Assembly (NCBI GenBank): GCA_937958185.1
Contig: CALFFN010000017.1
Coordinates: forward strand, 1-36,322
Direction of reading: 5' to 3'
Source of the DNA: an uncultured Neglectibacter sp.
GTDB lineage: Bacteria; Bacillota; Clostridia; Oscillospirales; Acutalibacteraceae
Length of the DNA: 36,322 nucleotides
The notes below the pieces were generated by a model. The model had not been told where the DNA came from. It was given only the letters and a program-made list of their open reading frames with translations, and ran no database searches. How positions within the stretch are numbered: position 1 is the stretch's first letter; every line of letters begins with the position of its first letter. Shown here in pieces: positions 13,869 to 22,155 of this stretch. The position numbers and the translations under genes are program-made.

Positions 13869-15605
13869 TTACACGCCGCGCTTTACATAGGAGGTGTGCA
13901 GAAGCTCATGCGCCTTATGGCTGCCGGGCTCGCCCAGGAACTCCTCGTAGCACTTCTTGACCACGGGGTTTTCGTGGCTCTTGCGCAGGGGCATGGCTTT
14001 GTCCTGATCGTACAGCGCTTTAGCGCGCAGCGCCTTGATATCCGTGGTGCTGCGAACGGTAGAGGACTGAATGGGCTGACCGCCGCCGTTGACGCAGCCG
14101 CCGGGACAGCACATGACTTCGATGAAGTGGTAATCCGCTTCGCCGGAACGGACCTTTTGCAGCAGGGCGTCCGCATTGGCAAGCCCGCTGACTACCGCCA
14201 CCTTCACGTCCATACCGGCTACCTTGTACACCGCTTCCTTAAAGCCCTCCGTGCCCCGGATTTCGTGATACTCCACGGAATCCACAGACTTGCCCTCCAG
14301 CCAGTCGGCGGCAGTGCGCAGGGCGGCTTCCATCACGCCGCCGGTAGCGCCGAAGATCACCGCCGCGCCGGTGGACACGCCCATAGCTTCGTCAAATTTC
14401 TCCTCCGGGAGACGGTCGAAATTCAGCTGCGCCCGCTTGATGAGCCTTGCAAGCTCTCTGGTGGTCAGGCTGATATCCACATCGGGAACACCTGCGGCGC
14501 TTTCGTCGTCCCGCCGGATCTCAAATTTCTTCGCCGTACAGGGCATGACGGACACGGACACGATATCCTTGGGGTCGATGCCCTCTTTCTGGGCATACCA
14601 TGTCTTAATCAGCGCGCCGGTCATGTTCTGGGGAGATTTGCAGGTGGAAAGATTGTCGATCAGGTCGGGATAATAATGCTCGCAGAACTTGACCCAGCCG
14701 GGAGAGCAGGAGGTGATGATGGGCAGCTTCCCACCGTTTTTCACCCGGGTGATGAACTCGTTCGCTTCCTCCATGATGGTCATATCCGCGCCGAAATCGG
14801 TGTCAAACACCTTGTCAAATCCCAAACGGCGCAGAGCGGCGACCATTTTGCCCTCTACATTGGTGCCGATGGGCAGACCAAATTCTTCTCCCAGCGCCGC
14901 GCGGACGGCGGGAGCGGTCTGGACGATGACGGTTTTCGCGGGGTCGTTCAGGGCGTCCAAAACGTCCTGAATGCTGTCCTTTTCAGTCAGCGCCCCGGTG
15001 GGACAGCTGACAATGCACTGCCCGCAGGCAACGCAGGAAACATCGCTCAGGGGTTGCTCAAAGGCACAGCCGATCTGGGTGTCGAAGCCGCGGTTATTGG
15101 CGCCGATGACGGACACGTGCTGGTTCTGGCACGCCGCCACACAGCGGCGGCAGAGGATACATTTGGCGTTGTTGCGCTCCAGATACAGGGTGGACATATC
15201 CTTGTCCCCGGCAGGCAGCGCCCCGGAGAAGCGCTCGTCCTCCTCAATGCCCATATCGTTGCAGAGCTTTTGCAGCTCACAGTTTCCGCTGCGCTCACAG
15301 GTCAGGCATTTCCGCTCGTGAACGGAGAGCAGCAGCTCCAGCGTCATACGGCGGGATTCCTGCACCTTGGGAGTGTTGGTGAACACCTCCATGCCGTCGT
15401 TTACGGGGTATACGCACGCCGCCACCAGAGAGCGGGCTCCCTTGACCTCGACCATGCACATACGGCAGGCGCCGATCTGGTTTATGTCCTTCAAATAGCA
15501 AAGGGTCGGAATGTCGATCCCGGCAAAGCGGGCAGCTTCCAGAATGGTGGAATCCGCCGGCACCTCATAGGGAACGCCGTTGATTTTTACAGTGACCAGT
15601 TCCAT
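13869..15605 (-). CDS. hydA: [FeFe] hydrogenase catalytic subunit HydA (NADH/ferredoxin-dependent)
   Basis: This 578-residue subunit makes H2 from electrons supplied by HydBC and ferredoxin. Domains in order: [2Fe-2S] (Cys36, 47, 50, 64), His-Cys3 [4Fe-4S] (His96, Cys100, 103, 109), two [4Fe-4S] sites (Cys149-159 and 191-201), then the H-cluster domain with motifs TSCSPGW (298-304), MPCTAKKFE (354-362) and CCPGGCVNGGGQP (499-511). Length and domain order match bifurcating HydA/HndD. The first motif has Ser where many [FeFe] hydrogenases have a second Cys (TSCCPGW). I believe this variant is common in HndD-type enzymes but could not check. It is the last gene of the operon, 18 bases after hydB. 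Maturases HydEFG are not in the window. Confidence 0.95.
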   Translation of the reverse strand: MELVTVKINGVPYEVPADSTILEAARFAGIDIPTLCYLKDINQIGACRMCMVEVKGARSLVAACVYPVNDGMEVFTNTPKVQESRRMTLELLLSVHERKCLTCERSGNCELQKLCNDMGIEEDERFSGALPAGDKDMSTLYLERNNAKCILCRRCVAACQNQHVSVIGANNRGFDTQIGCAFEQPLSDVSCVACGQCIVSCPTGALTEKDSIQDVLDALNDPAKTVIVQTAPAVRAALGEEFGLPIGTNVEGKMVAALRRLGFDKVFDTDFGADMTIMEEANEFITRVKNGGKLPIITSCSPGWVKFCEHYYPDLIDNLSTCKSPQNMTGALIKTWYAQKEGIDPKDIVSVSVMPCTAKKFEIRRDDESAAGVPDVDISLTTRELARLIKRAQLNFDRLPEEKFDEAMGVSTGAAVIFGATGGVMEAALRTAADWLEGKSVDSVEYHEIRGTEGFKEAVYKVAGMDVKVAVVSGLANADALLQKVRSGEADYHFIEVMCCPGGCVNGGGQPIQSSTVRSTTDIKALRAKALYDQDKAMPLRKSHENPVVKKCYEEFLGEPGSHKAHELLHTSYVKRGV

Positions 15606-15623
15606 GCTCTTCTCACTCCTCTC

Positions 15624-17414
15624 TTATTTCTTTACCACGGCGCCGAACTTGCACTTCTCCATACAGACGCCGCACTTGATGCACTTCTCGGTGTCGATCA
15701 CATGGGTCTCCTTCACCGCGCCGCTGATCGCGCCCACAGGGCAGTTCCTGGCGCAGAGGGTGCAGCCCTTGCACTTTTCGGGATCGATTGTATAATTGGT
15801 CAGTGCCTTGCAGGCGCCGGCAGGGCAGCGGTGCTCCAGCACATGTGCCTCATACTCGTCCCGATAATATTTCAGGGTGGAAAGCACCGGGTTGGGGGCT
15901 GTCTGCCCCAGACCGCACAGGGAGTTTTCCTTGATGTAATAGCAGAGCTCCTCCATCTTGTCCAGGTCTTCCATGGTGCCGTTGCCGGAGGTGATCTTAT
16001 TGAGGATCTCCAGCAGCCGCTTGGTACCCACGCGGCAGGGCGTGCACTTACCGCAGGATTCGTCCACGGTGAACTCCAGGAAGAACTTGGCAATATCAAC
16101 CATACAGGTGGTCTCGTCCATGACGATCAGACCGCCGGAGCCCATCATGGAGCCAATGGCGATCAGGTTATCATAGTCGATGGGGGTGTCGATCAGCCGA
16201 GCGGGAATGCAGCCGCCGGAGGGTCCGCCCGTCTGGGCAGCCTTGAACTGGTGGTTGCCGGGGACGCCGCCGCCGATATCGTCTACCACTTCCCGCAGGG
16301 TGGTGCCCATGGGCACTTCCACCAAGCCGGTGTTGGTGATCTTTCCGCCCAAAGCAAAGACTTTAGTGCCGGGCGACTTCTCCGTGCCGATGGAGCGGAA
16401 CCAGTCCGCGCCCTTCAAAATGATCTGCGGAATGTTGGCGTAGGTCTCCACATTATTCAGCACGGTGGGCTTGCCGAACAGACCCTTCAGCGCCGGGAAG
16501 GGCGGGCGGACACGGGGCTCGCCGCGCTTGCCCTCGATGGAGGTCATCAAAGCGGTCTCTTCGCCGCAGACGAAGGCGCCTGCGCCCAGGCGAATGCCGA
16601 TGTCGAAATCAAAGCCGGAGTTGAAAATGTTCTTGCCCAGCAGGCCGCGCTCCCGCGCCTGCCCAATGGCGATCTCCAGCCGCTTGACGGCGATGGGATA
16701 TTCGGCGCGGATATAGATGTAGCCCTGGGTCGCGCCGATGGCATAGCCGGCGATCGCCATGGCTTCCAGCACGCTGTGGGGGTCGCCCTCCAGAACGGAA
16801 CGATCCATGAATGCGCCGGGGTCGCCTTCGTCGGCGTTGCAGCAGGCATATTTCTGGTCGGCTTCATTGGCTGCTGCAAATTTCCACTTCAAGCCCGTGG
16901 GGAAACCGGCGCCGCCTCTGCCCCGCAAGCCGGAAGCCAGCATGGTGTCTATCACGTCCTGAGGGGTCATTTCCGTCAGGACCTTGCCCAGCGCGGCGTA
17001 ACCGTCGCGGGCGATGTACTCTTCGATATTTTCCGGGTCGATCACGCCGCAGTTGCGCAGGGCGACGCGGTGCTGCTTGGAATAGAACCGGGTCTCGTTC
17101 AGGGACTTGATACTGCCGTCCTCCTGAACAGTCTCCTGGTACAAAAGGCGCTTGACAATACGCCCCTTGACCAGATGCTCGGAAACGATCTCCGGGATAT
17201 CCTCCGGGGTGATACGGCTGTAGAACGCGCCCTCGGGATAGACGATCATGATGGGACCTAACGCGCACAAGCCAAAGCAGCCGGTACGGATCACGTTGAC
17301 CTCTTCTTCCAGGTTCTGTGCCTTGATCTCCGCTTTCAGCGTTTCGATGATCTTTTCACTGTTGGAGGAGGTACAGCCCGTTCCTCCGCAGACCAATACG
17401 TTTGAACGATACAT
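15624..17414 (-). CDS. hydB: Bifurcating hydrogenase flavin subunit HydB (NuoF-like)
   Basis: This 596-residue subunit binds NADH and FMN and is the likely site of electron bifurcation/confurcation. It has an N-terminal thioredoxin-like [2Fe-2S] domain (Cys9, 14, 46, 50), the NuoF core with GRGGAGFPTG (165-174) and GAGAFVCGEETAL (277-289), the SLBB-type middle, the [4Fe-4S] motif SCGKCTPCRVG (Cys454, 457, 460 with Cys500), and a C-terminal two-cluster ferredoxin (Cys548-558, 578-588). This long form is diagnostic of HydB rather than complex I NuoF. Start chosen at the ATG preceded by AAGGAGGG, 9 codons inside the longest frame. It is 13 bases after hydD. Confidence 0.95.
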   Translation of the reverse strand: MYRSNVLVCGGTGCTSSNSEKIIETLKAEIKAQNLEEEVNVIRTGCFGLCALGPIMIVYPEGAFYSRITPEDIPEIVSEHLVKGRIVKRLLYQETVQEDGSIKSLNETRFYSKQHRVALRNCGVIDPENIEEYIARDGYAALGKVLTEMTPQDVIDTMLASGLRGRGGAGFPTGLKWKFAAANEADQKYACCNADEGDPGAFMDRSVLEGDPHSVLEAMAIAGYAIGATQGYIYIRAEYPIAVKRLEIAIGQARERGLLGKNIFNSGFDFDIGIRLGAGAFVCGEETALMTSIEGKRGEPRVRPPFPALKGLFGKPTVLNNVETYANIPQIILKGADWFRSIGTEKSPGTKVFALGGKITNTGLVEVPMGTTLREVVDDIGGGVPGNHQFKAAQTGGPSGGCIPARLIDTPIDYDNLIAIGSMMGSGGLIVMDETTCMVDIAKFFLEFTVDESCGKCTPCRVGTKRLLEILNKITSGNGTMEDLDKMEELCYYIKENSLCGLGQTAPNPVLSTLKYYRDEYEAHVLEHRCPAGACKALTNYTIDPEKCKGCTLCARNCPVGAISGAVKETHVIDTEKCIKCGVCMEKCKFGAVVKK

Positions 17415-17427
17415 TGCTTTCCCTCCT

Positions 17428-17793
17428 TTATTTTGCGCCAATGGTGTATTCCGTGACCACCCTGCCGCCTATAATGTGCTCGGCGATCACTTTTGCTGCC
17501 CGTTCCGGGGTCATGTTGCCGTAGACGGTCTTCCCGGTAGCGGGGGTGGTGACCTCCACGGTGGGCTCAAAGGCGCACAGCCCCATGCAGCCCGTTTGGG
17601 TGATCACGATATCCGTGATGCCCTGCCTGGCGGCTTCCTGCACAAAGGCGTTCAAAACGTCCTTTGCCCCTGCCGCAATGCCGCATGTCGCCATGCCTAC
17701 CAGGACCCTTGTTTCCGATTCTCCGTTTTCCCGCAGCGCAAGAGAACCCCTTACCCGCTCCTTTACGGCTTGCAGTTCCTCTAACGATTTCAT
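17428..17793 (-). CDS. hydD: HydD-like thioredoxin-fold (2Fe-2S) ferredoxin domain protein
   Basis: This 121-residue protein has the thioredoxin-like ferredoxin fold seen at the HydB N-terminus: VLVGMATCGIAAGA, then IVITQTGCMGLCAFEP. Only three of the usual four ligands are present (Cys37, 69, 73); the position expected for the second cysteine reads alanine in CGIAAG. The same CGIAAG form is, as far as I recall, common in HydD, so a conventional [2Fe-2S] cluster is doubtful. Gene order hydC-E-D-B-A matches the Acetobacterium woodii hydrogenase operon. Start is at MKSLEEL, preceded by GGAAAGGAAG; the 28-codon upstream extension overlaps hydE and is rejected. Confidence 0.85.
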   Translation of the reverse strand: MKSLEELQAVKERVRGSLALRENGESETRVLVGMATCGIAAGAKDVLNAFVQEAARQGITDIVITQTGCMGLCAFEPTVEVTTPATGKTVYGNMTPERAAKVIAEHIIGGRVVTEYTIGAK

Positions 17794-17827
17794 GCTGTAT
17801 CTTCCTTTCCTGCTGATTTTTCGCTTT

Positions 17828-18394
17828 CTATTTTCTGTCCGCCAGCTGCTCAGTCCGCCTGGAAAGCCATTCTTCAATGGGAACGGACGCCGCCGGGTTA
17901 CTCAAAGGCAGGCGGTCCCCCAAAATATCCCGCAAAGTCCGGCGGTCCAGGCAAAAGCGCTTCTCCGTTCCGCTTTTCTCCCGGCGGGCTCTTACAAAAG
18001 TAAAGTCCGTTTCCGGGTTGCAGCAAAGCAAAAGCCTTATCACACCGTTTACATCGCCCACAGGCGGCAGATCCACGCTGTGCAGAGAAAATTCCGCTGT
18101 GACCGCCGTCCCATTGTTTTCCTGGGAAATAACGGTCAGGCTGCCCCCCGTTCTCTTTGCCTCCTCCCGAAGCAGAGAAAGCCCCAGCCCGGTAAGCTTT
18201 CCCGGTCTGGTGGTATAGAATGGGTCGGCTGCCCGCGCGGTCTGCTCCGCTGTCATGCCCCTGCCGTTATCGGCGACGCGCAGGACCAATGTGCCGTTAA
18301 AAAAATCTTCCCGGAGCTCTACGGAAATTTTATCCGCACCGGCGGCAAGCGCGTTCTGCGCCAGGTCCATCACGTTCTGAGCCAGCTCGCGCAT
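17828..18394 (-). CDS. HydE-like histidine-kinase-type ATPase domain protein
   Basis: This 188-residue protein is mostly an HATPase_c (GHKL) domain: N-box DLAQNALAAGA (10-20), G1 box DNGRGM (42-47), FYTT F-box (59-62) and G2 box GLGLSLL (69-75). There is no dimerisation/phospho-acceptor histidine domain, sensor or membrane segment, so it is not a complete sensor kinase. The last 85 residues are unassigned. An equivalent ATPase-like gene (called hydE in A. woodii, not the maturase HydE) lies at the same place between hydC and hydD in acetogen operons. Its role in the hydrogenase is unknown. Its ATG lies 3 bases after the hydC stop. Confidence 0.85.
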   Translation of the reverse strand: MRELAQNVMDLAQNALAAGADKISVELREDFFNGTLVLRVADNGRGMTAEQTARAADPFYTTRPGKLTGLGLSLLREEAKRTGGSLTVISQENNGTAVTAEFSLHSVDLPPVGDVNGVIRLLLCCNPETDFTFVRARREKSGTEKRFCLDRRTLRDILGDRLPLSNPAASVPIEEWLSRRTEQLADRK

Positions 18395-18397
18395 GGA

Positions 18398-18895
18398 TCA
18401 TTCCATGTACTTCGCCAGAATACCGTCGATCTCCTCCGGCACAAGGCGACCATAAACGTCTTCGTTCACCGTCATGACCGGGGCAAGACCGCAAGCGCCG
18501 ATACAGCGGCAGGCTGTGAGAGAAAACGCACCGTCCTCCGTGCATTCCTCCGGCTGAATACCCAGCTTCTGGGTGATCTTATCCAGCACCTTGTCCGCGC
18601 CCTTGACATAGCAGGCGGTCCCCAGGCAGACGGAAATGTGATTGCGCCCCTTGGGCGTCAGGGAGAACTGGGAATAGAACGTGGACACACCGTAGACCTC
18701 CTCCAGCGAGACCCCCAGCCCATCGGCAATCTTTTTCTGCACCTCCATGGGCAGATAGCCGTAGATATCCTGCGCCTGATGGAGCGCGGGCATGACGGCG
18801 CCCGCCTGCCCTTTCAGGCTTTCGATCACGGCGTCGAGCTTCTTTGCCTGTTCCGGGGTATCATGGAACGGCAGAGAACTGATACGTTTTTGCAT
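18398..18895 (-). CDS. hydC: Bifurcating hydrogenase subunit HydC (NuoE-like)
   Basis: This 165-residue NuoE/24-kDa-type subunit carries one [2Fe-2S] cluster: CLGTAC (Cys90, 95) and CRCIGACG (Cys131, 135). The N-terminal helical region includes ALHQAQDIYGYLP and VYGVSTFYSQF, both typical of NuoE. It passes electrons between HydB and HydA. Start is the ATG with AAGGAGG 7 bases upstream; the 22-codon longer reading is rejected. It is the first gene of the hyd operon. The 251-base upstream gap holds several palindromes, including a Rex-like site. Confidence 0.94.
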   Translation of the reverse strand: MQKRISSLPFHDTPEQAKKLDAVIESLKGQAGAVMPALHQAQDIYGYLPMEVQKKIADGLGVSLEEVYGVSTFYSQFSLTPKGRNHISVCLGTACYVKGADKVLDKITQKLGIQPEECTEDGAFSLTACRCIGACGLAPVMTVNEDVYGRLVPEEIDGILAKYME

Positions 18896-19002
18896 TGCGT
18901 TTCCTCCTTCATATCTGCTTACCCTGATAGAATCAGTCGCTTTTGGACGAAGATTGCCCAATAATATGTTTATAATACTCGTGTTTCGTCGATTTATAGT
19001 TC

Positions 19003-19032
19003 TTCCTAGGAACTAAAACTGTCAAATTGACA
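19003..19032. promoter_or_regulatory. Palindromes in the hyd operon promoter region
   Basis: A perfect 10-bp palindrome TTCCTAGGAA (19003-19012), flanked by TAGTTC/GAACTA half-sites, lies next to a perfect inverted repeat TGTCAA-A-TTGACA (19020-19032). The latter contains TTGACA on both strands. I could not assign a consensus -10 at the right distance for hydC, so promoter position is unresolved. Confidence 0.4.
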
Positions 19033-19080
19033 ATTTTATGCTGTTTTTCTCATGCTTTTCTGTAAATAAATACAAAAATA

Positions 19081-19098
19081 TTGATATAAAAATATCAA
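19081..19098. promoter_or_regulatory. Rex-like operator upstream of hyd operon
   Basis: TTGATATAAAAATATCAA is a perfect palindrome with 7-base arms and a 4-base centre. It has the architecture of the clostridial Rex box (TTGTTAA-N4-TTAACAA), differing at two symmetric positions per arm. Rex senses NADH/NAD+, which would suit an NADH-oxidising hydrogenase. This is inferred from resemblance only. Confidence 0.42.
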
Positions 19099-19146
19099 TT
19101 GCCTGTTTTGAGAGAACAAGACAGACAATTGACCGCTAAAAACAGA

Positions 19147-19500
19147 TCAGTGATTTTCTGCCGACAGTCCGGTCAGGGCCTCATAAACGGCGGCCGCTGC
19201 TTCATATAAATTTTCTTTGCAGGAGTACAGCGGGACGCCCCGCTGCTCCGCCTGACGCAGAGCAGCCTCGTCTGGCCGGACGTTTCCCGCCAGCACCATG
19301 GCAGAGAATTTTGTTTGAACTGCCACGGCAAGGGCGGTGTCCGAATTCTGCACCGTAAGCCAGACCTGCCCCGGTCTCCCGTGGGACATGACCCAGCTCA
19401 AAAGGTCCCCCGCAAAGCAGCCTTCCACCTCTTTCTCCGCCCCGCTGCTTCCCGCCAGCAGCTTCCAGCCAAGTTCATTTGCCAAATCCTGTACGGTCAT
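19147..19500 (-). CDS. DRTGG domain protein
   Basis: This 117-residue cytoplasmic protein appears to be a single DRTGG-type domain: MTVQDLANELGWKLLAG start, EGCFAGDLLSWVMSHG, VWLTVQNSDTALAVAV, AMVLAGNVRPDE and GVPLYSCKENLYEAA. The domain occurs in phosphotransacetylases and beside CBS domains; stand-alone copies near bifurcating hydrogenase operons are familiar in Clostridia, but the function is not established. It is codirectional with hydC and 251 bases upstream, so it may be a first operon gene or a separate unit. AAGGGGG precedes the ATG. Confidence 0.8.
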   Translation of the reverse strand: MTVQDLANELGWKLLAGSSGAEKEVEGCFAGDLLSWVMSHGRPGQVWLTVQNSDTALAVAVQTKFSAMVLAGNVRPDEAALRQAEQRGVPLYSCKENLYEAAAAVYEALTGLSAENH

Positions 19501-19539
19501 GTACTTTGTCCCCCTTACATAATATGCGTCCCATATGCC

Positions 19540-19676
19540 CTAATAGATGTTAGATGTTAGACGTTAGATGTTAGAAAGGGCGTAAGGGCACAGTAACTGC
19601 TATCGCCCGACCATAAGCAGTTATCTGATCTATAGCCCTTTTCCAGCGTCAGTCTCTCATATCCAGCATCCAGTAT
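19540..19676. repeat. Composite inverted element with heptad arrays at both ends
   Basis: Left, on the minus strand: GCCCTTT then CTAACAT, CTAACGT, CTAACAT, CTAACAT and CTATTAG (19574 down to 19540). Right, on the plus strand: GCCCTTT (19635-19641) then a degenerate array CCAGCGT, CAGTCT, CTCATAT, CCAGCAT, CCAGTAT (19643-19676). Between them TAACTGCT / AGCAGTTA forms an 8-bp inverted repeat. The whole is a small symmetric, ORF-less element. It fills much of the 347 gene-free bases between the divergent DRTGG and serC genes; the rest is AT-rich and holds the serC promoter. Confidence 0.6.
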
Positions 19677-19764
19677 AGCATACTTTTTTCTTTGCGCAAA
19701 ATTTTGTTTTTTGCAAAAAATGCAAGTTATGACTGACAATATTTCAATTTCTCAAAAATAATCC

Positions 19765-19793
19765 TTGCCTTTTTTGCCGGGCAGAGGTATAAT
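19765..19793 (+). promoter_or_regulatory. serC promoter
   Basis: TTGCCT (19765-19770) and a perfect TATAAT (19788-19793) are separated by 17 bases. The start site would lie about 48 bases before the serC ATG, leaving no room for a large riboswitch or T-box. Confidence 0.82.
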
Positions 19794-19847
19794 AATCGAA
19801 ATCACTTCATTAAGGTAAACCAATAAAACCCACAGGAGGTCATTGCC

Positions 19848-20933
19848 ATGTCACGTGTTTACAATTTCTCCGCAGGTCCTTCCATGCTGCCGGAAGCCGT
19901 TTTGCAAAGAGCGGCAGCCGAGATATCAGATTATAACGAAAGCGGGCAGAGCGTGATGGAAATGTCCCATCGCTCCAAGGTGTACGATGAGATCTTCCAG
20001 TCCGCTAAGGCGCTGCTGCGGGAGGTCATGGAGATCCCGGACAATTATCAGATCCTGTTCCTGCAGGGCGGCGCTTCCTCTCAATTCGCCATGGTGCCGC
20101 TGAATCTGATGACCGGCTCCGGCAAGGCGGATTATGTCCTTTCCGGGCAGTTCTCCACCAAGGCTTACAAGGAAGCCAGCCGGTACGGGGACTGCAAGGC
20201 GGTGGCTTCCTCCAAGGACGACAATTTCTCCCATATCCCCGCGCTGGACAAAGCGGAGTTCCGCCCCGACGCGGACTATTTCCACATCTGTATGAACAAT
20301 ACCATTTACGGCACCGTGTGGCACGAGCTGCCGGAAACCGGGAACGTACCGCTGGTGGCGGATATCTCCTCCTGCATTTTGAGCCGCCCGCTGGACGTAT
20401 CGAAGTTCGGGCTGCTGTATGCGGGCGCGCAGAAAAACGTCGCCCCGGCGGGCTTGACCATCGTCATCATTCGGGACGATCTGATTGGGGAGCCTATGGA
20501 GCAGACCCCCACCATGTTCCAGTATAAGGTCATGGCGGAAAACGATTCCATGTACAACACCCCGCCCTGCTGGTCCATTTATATGTGCAAGCTGGTGCTG
20601 GAATGGCTGCGGGACGACATTGGCGGCTTAAAAGCCATGGAAGCGCGGAACATCAAAAAAGCCGGGCTGCTCTACGATTTCCTGGATTCTTCCACCCTGT
20701 TCAAGCCCTGCGCGGAAAAAGACAGCCGCTCCCTGATGAACGTGACCTTCGTCACGGGAGACCCGGAGCTGGACGCGCAGTTCGTCAAGGAAAGCGCGGC
20801 GGCAGGGTTCGTGAATTTGAAGGGGCACCGCAGCGTAGGCGGCATGCGGGCTTCTATCTATAACGCCATGCCGGTAGAGGGCGTGGAAAAGCTGGTGGAG
20901 TTCATGAAGGAATTTGAAGGAAGGGTGAAATAA
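19848..20933 (+). CDS. serC: Phosphoserine aminotransferase
   Basis: This 361-residue PLP enzyme converts 3-phosphohydroxypyruvate and glutamate to phosphoserine. It starts with the family hallmark YNFSAGPSMLPE and has LFLQGGASSQFAMVP, the PLP lysine K196 in YAGAQKNVAPAG, and GHRSVGGMRASIYNAMP at the C-terminus. Length is normal. AGGAGG precedes the ATG by 8 bases. It is cotranscribed with serA, which starts 1 base after its stop codon. Confidence 0.97.
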   Translation: MSRVYNFSAGPSMLPEAVLQRAAAEISDYNESGQSVMEMSHRSKVYDEIFQSAKALLREVMEIPDNYQILFLQGGASSQFAMVPLNLMTGSGKADYVLSGQFSTKAYKEASRYGDCKAVASSKDDNFSHIPALDKAEFRPDADYFHICMNNTIYGTVWHELPETGNVPLVADISSCILSRPLDVSKFGLLYAGAQKNVAPAGLTIVIIRDDLIGEPMEQTPTMFQYKVMAENDSMYNTPPCWSIYMCKLVLEWLRDDIGGLKAMEARNIKKAGLLYDFLDSSTLFKPCAEKDSRSLMNVTFVTGDPELDAQFVKESAAAGFVNLKGHRSVGGMRASIYNAMPVEGVEKLVEFMKEFEGRVK

Positions 20934-20934
20934 T

Positions 20935-22101
20935 ATGTTCCAGATCAAGTGCCTGAATAAAATCAGCCCGCTGGGGCTGGAGAAGCTGGGCGAGGGCTAT
21001 ACCGTTTCGGAAAACGTGGAGAACCCGGAGGGCATTCTGGTGCGCTCCGCTTCCATGCACGAGATGCAAAGGAATGAAGCTTTGCTGGCAATTGCCCGCG
21101 CCGGAGCGGGGGTCAACAACATTCCCGTGGAAGCCTGCACAGAGCAGGGCATTGTGGTGTTCAACACTCCCGGTGCAAACGCGAACGCCGTAAAAGAGCT
21201 GGTGCTCTGCGCGTTGTTCCTCACCTCCCGGAAGATCGTAGCTTCCTCCGATTGGGTAAAAACGCTGAAGGGACAGGGCGCAGAAGTCGGCAAGCTGGTG
21301 GAAAAGGGAAAAAGCGCCTTTGCAGGACCTGAGATCCAGGGAAAGACCCTGGGCGTTGTGGGGCTGGGCGCCATCGGGATACTGGTGGCAAACGCCGCGG
21401 AGCAGCTGGGTATGACCGTATACGGCTACGACCCCTTTTTGTCGGTAGACTCCGCCTGGCGGCTTTCCAGCGCCGTGCGGCACGCCACTTCTTTTGATGA
21501 AATTTGCGCCAACTGCGACTATATCACCCTCCACCTGCCCCTGACCCCGGAGACCAAAGGCATGATCGGCAGGGACGCCATTGCCAAAATGAAGGACGGG
21601 GCAAGAGTTTTGAACTTTGCCCGGGGCGACCTGGCAGATTCCGCCGCCGTGCTGGAAGCGCTGGGAAGCGGGAAGCTTTCCGCCTATGCCACAGATTTCC
21701 CCGACGACGACATGATCGGCGCGGAAAATGTTATCGCCCTCCCCCATCTCGGCGCTTCCACGCCGGAAAGTGAAGAAAACTGCGCCGTCATGGCGGCGGA
21801 ACAGCTCCGGGATTATCTGGAAACCGGGAATATCCGCAATTCCGTCAATCTGCCCGCCGTTTCCATGGCGAGAGAGCCGGGCACCGCGCGGGTCTGCCTG
21901 ATCCATCGGAACATTCCCAACACCATTGCCGTGCTGGCTGCCGCCTGCGGCAAGACCGGCGTCAACATCGAAAATATGCAGAGCAAATCAAAAGGCGAGT
22001 ACGCCTACACCATTCTGGACGTTTCCGGGGAACTAACTGCGGAAGCCGTGGAGAGCCTGAAAGCGCTGGAGCCCATCATTCGGTGCAGGGTCATTCGGTA
22101 A
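20935..22101 (+). CDS. serA: D-3-phosphoglycerate dehydrogenase
   Basis: This 388-residue NAD enzyme performs the first committed step of serine synthesis. It has GLGAIG (143-148) in the cofactor domain, catalytic Arg230 in NFARGD and His271 in PHLGASTPESEEN, and a C-terminal ACT domain (about 317-388) likely for serine feedback. Where classical PGDH has a DVFxxEP glutamate, this protein reads TDFPDDD, a variant I associate with short clostridial SerA. Ribosome site AAGGAAGG overlaps the serC tail, so translation is probably coupled. A strong terminator follows. The third enzyme, SerB, is not in the window. Confidence 0.94.
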   Translation: MFQIKCLNKISPLGLEKLGEGYTVSENVENPEGILVRSASMHEMQRNEALLAIARAGAGVNNIPVEACTEQGIVVFNTPGANANAVKELVLCALFLTSRKIVASSDWVKTLKGQGAEVGKLVEKGKSAFAGPEIQGKTLGVVGLGAIGILVANAAEQLGMTVYGYDPFLSVDSAWRLSSAVRHATSFDEICANCDYITLHLPLTPETKGMIGRDAIAKMKDGARVLNFARGDLADSAAVLEALGSGKLSAYATDFPDDDMIGAENVIALPHLGASTPESEENCAVMAAEQLRDYLETGNIRNSVNLPAVSMAREPGTARVCLIHRNIPNTIAVLAAACGKTGVNIENMQSKSKGEYAYTILDVSGELTAEAVESLKALEPIIRCRVIR

Positions 22102-22155
22102 CGGCTTCGGATTTTTCCGGGCGGCTGACCCGGTTTTTAAAAAACAGGCGCACAG

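Noticed and set aside
13572..17261. 1229-codon open frame on the plus strand opposite the hyd operon
   Set aside because: It is the antisense shadow of hydA/hydB in GC-rich codons; no ribosome site, no recognisable domain, and the minus-strand genes are unequivocal. The same applies to the long plus-strand frames at 10092-12251, 1811-3160 and 28017-29372.
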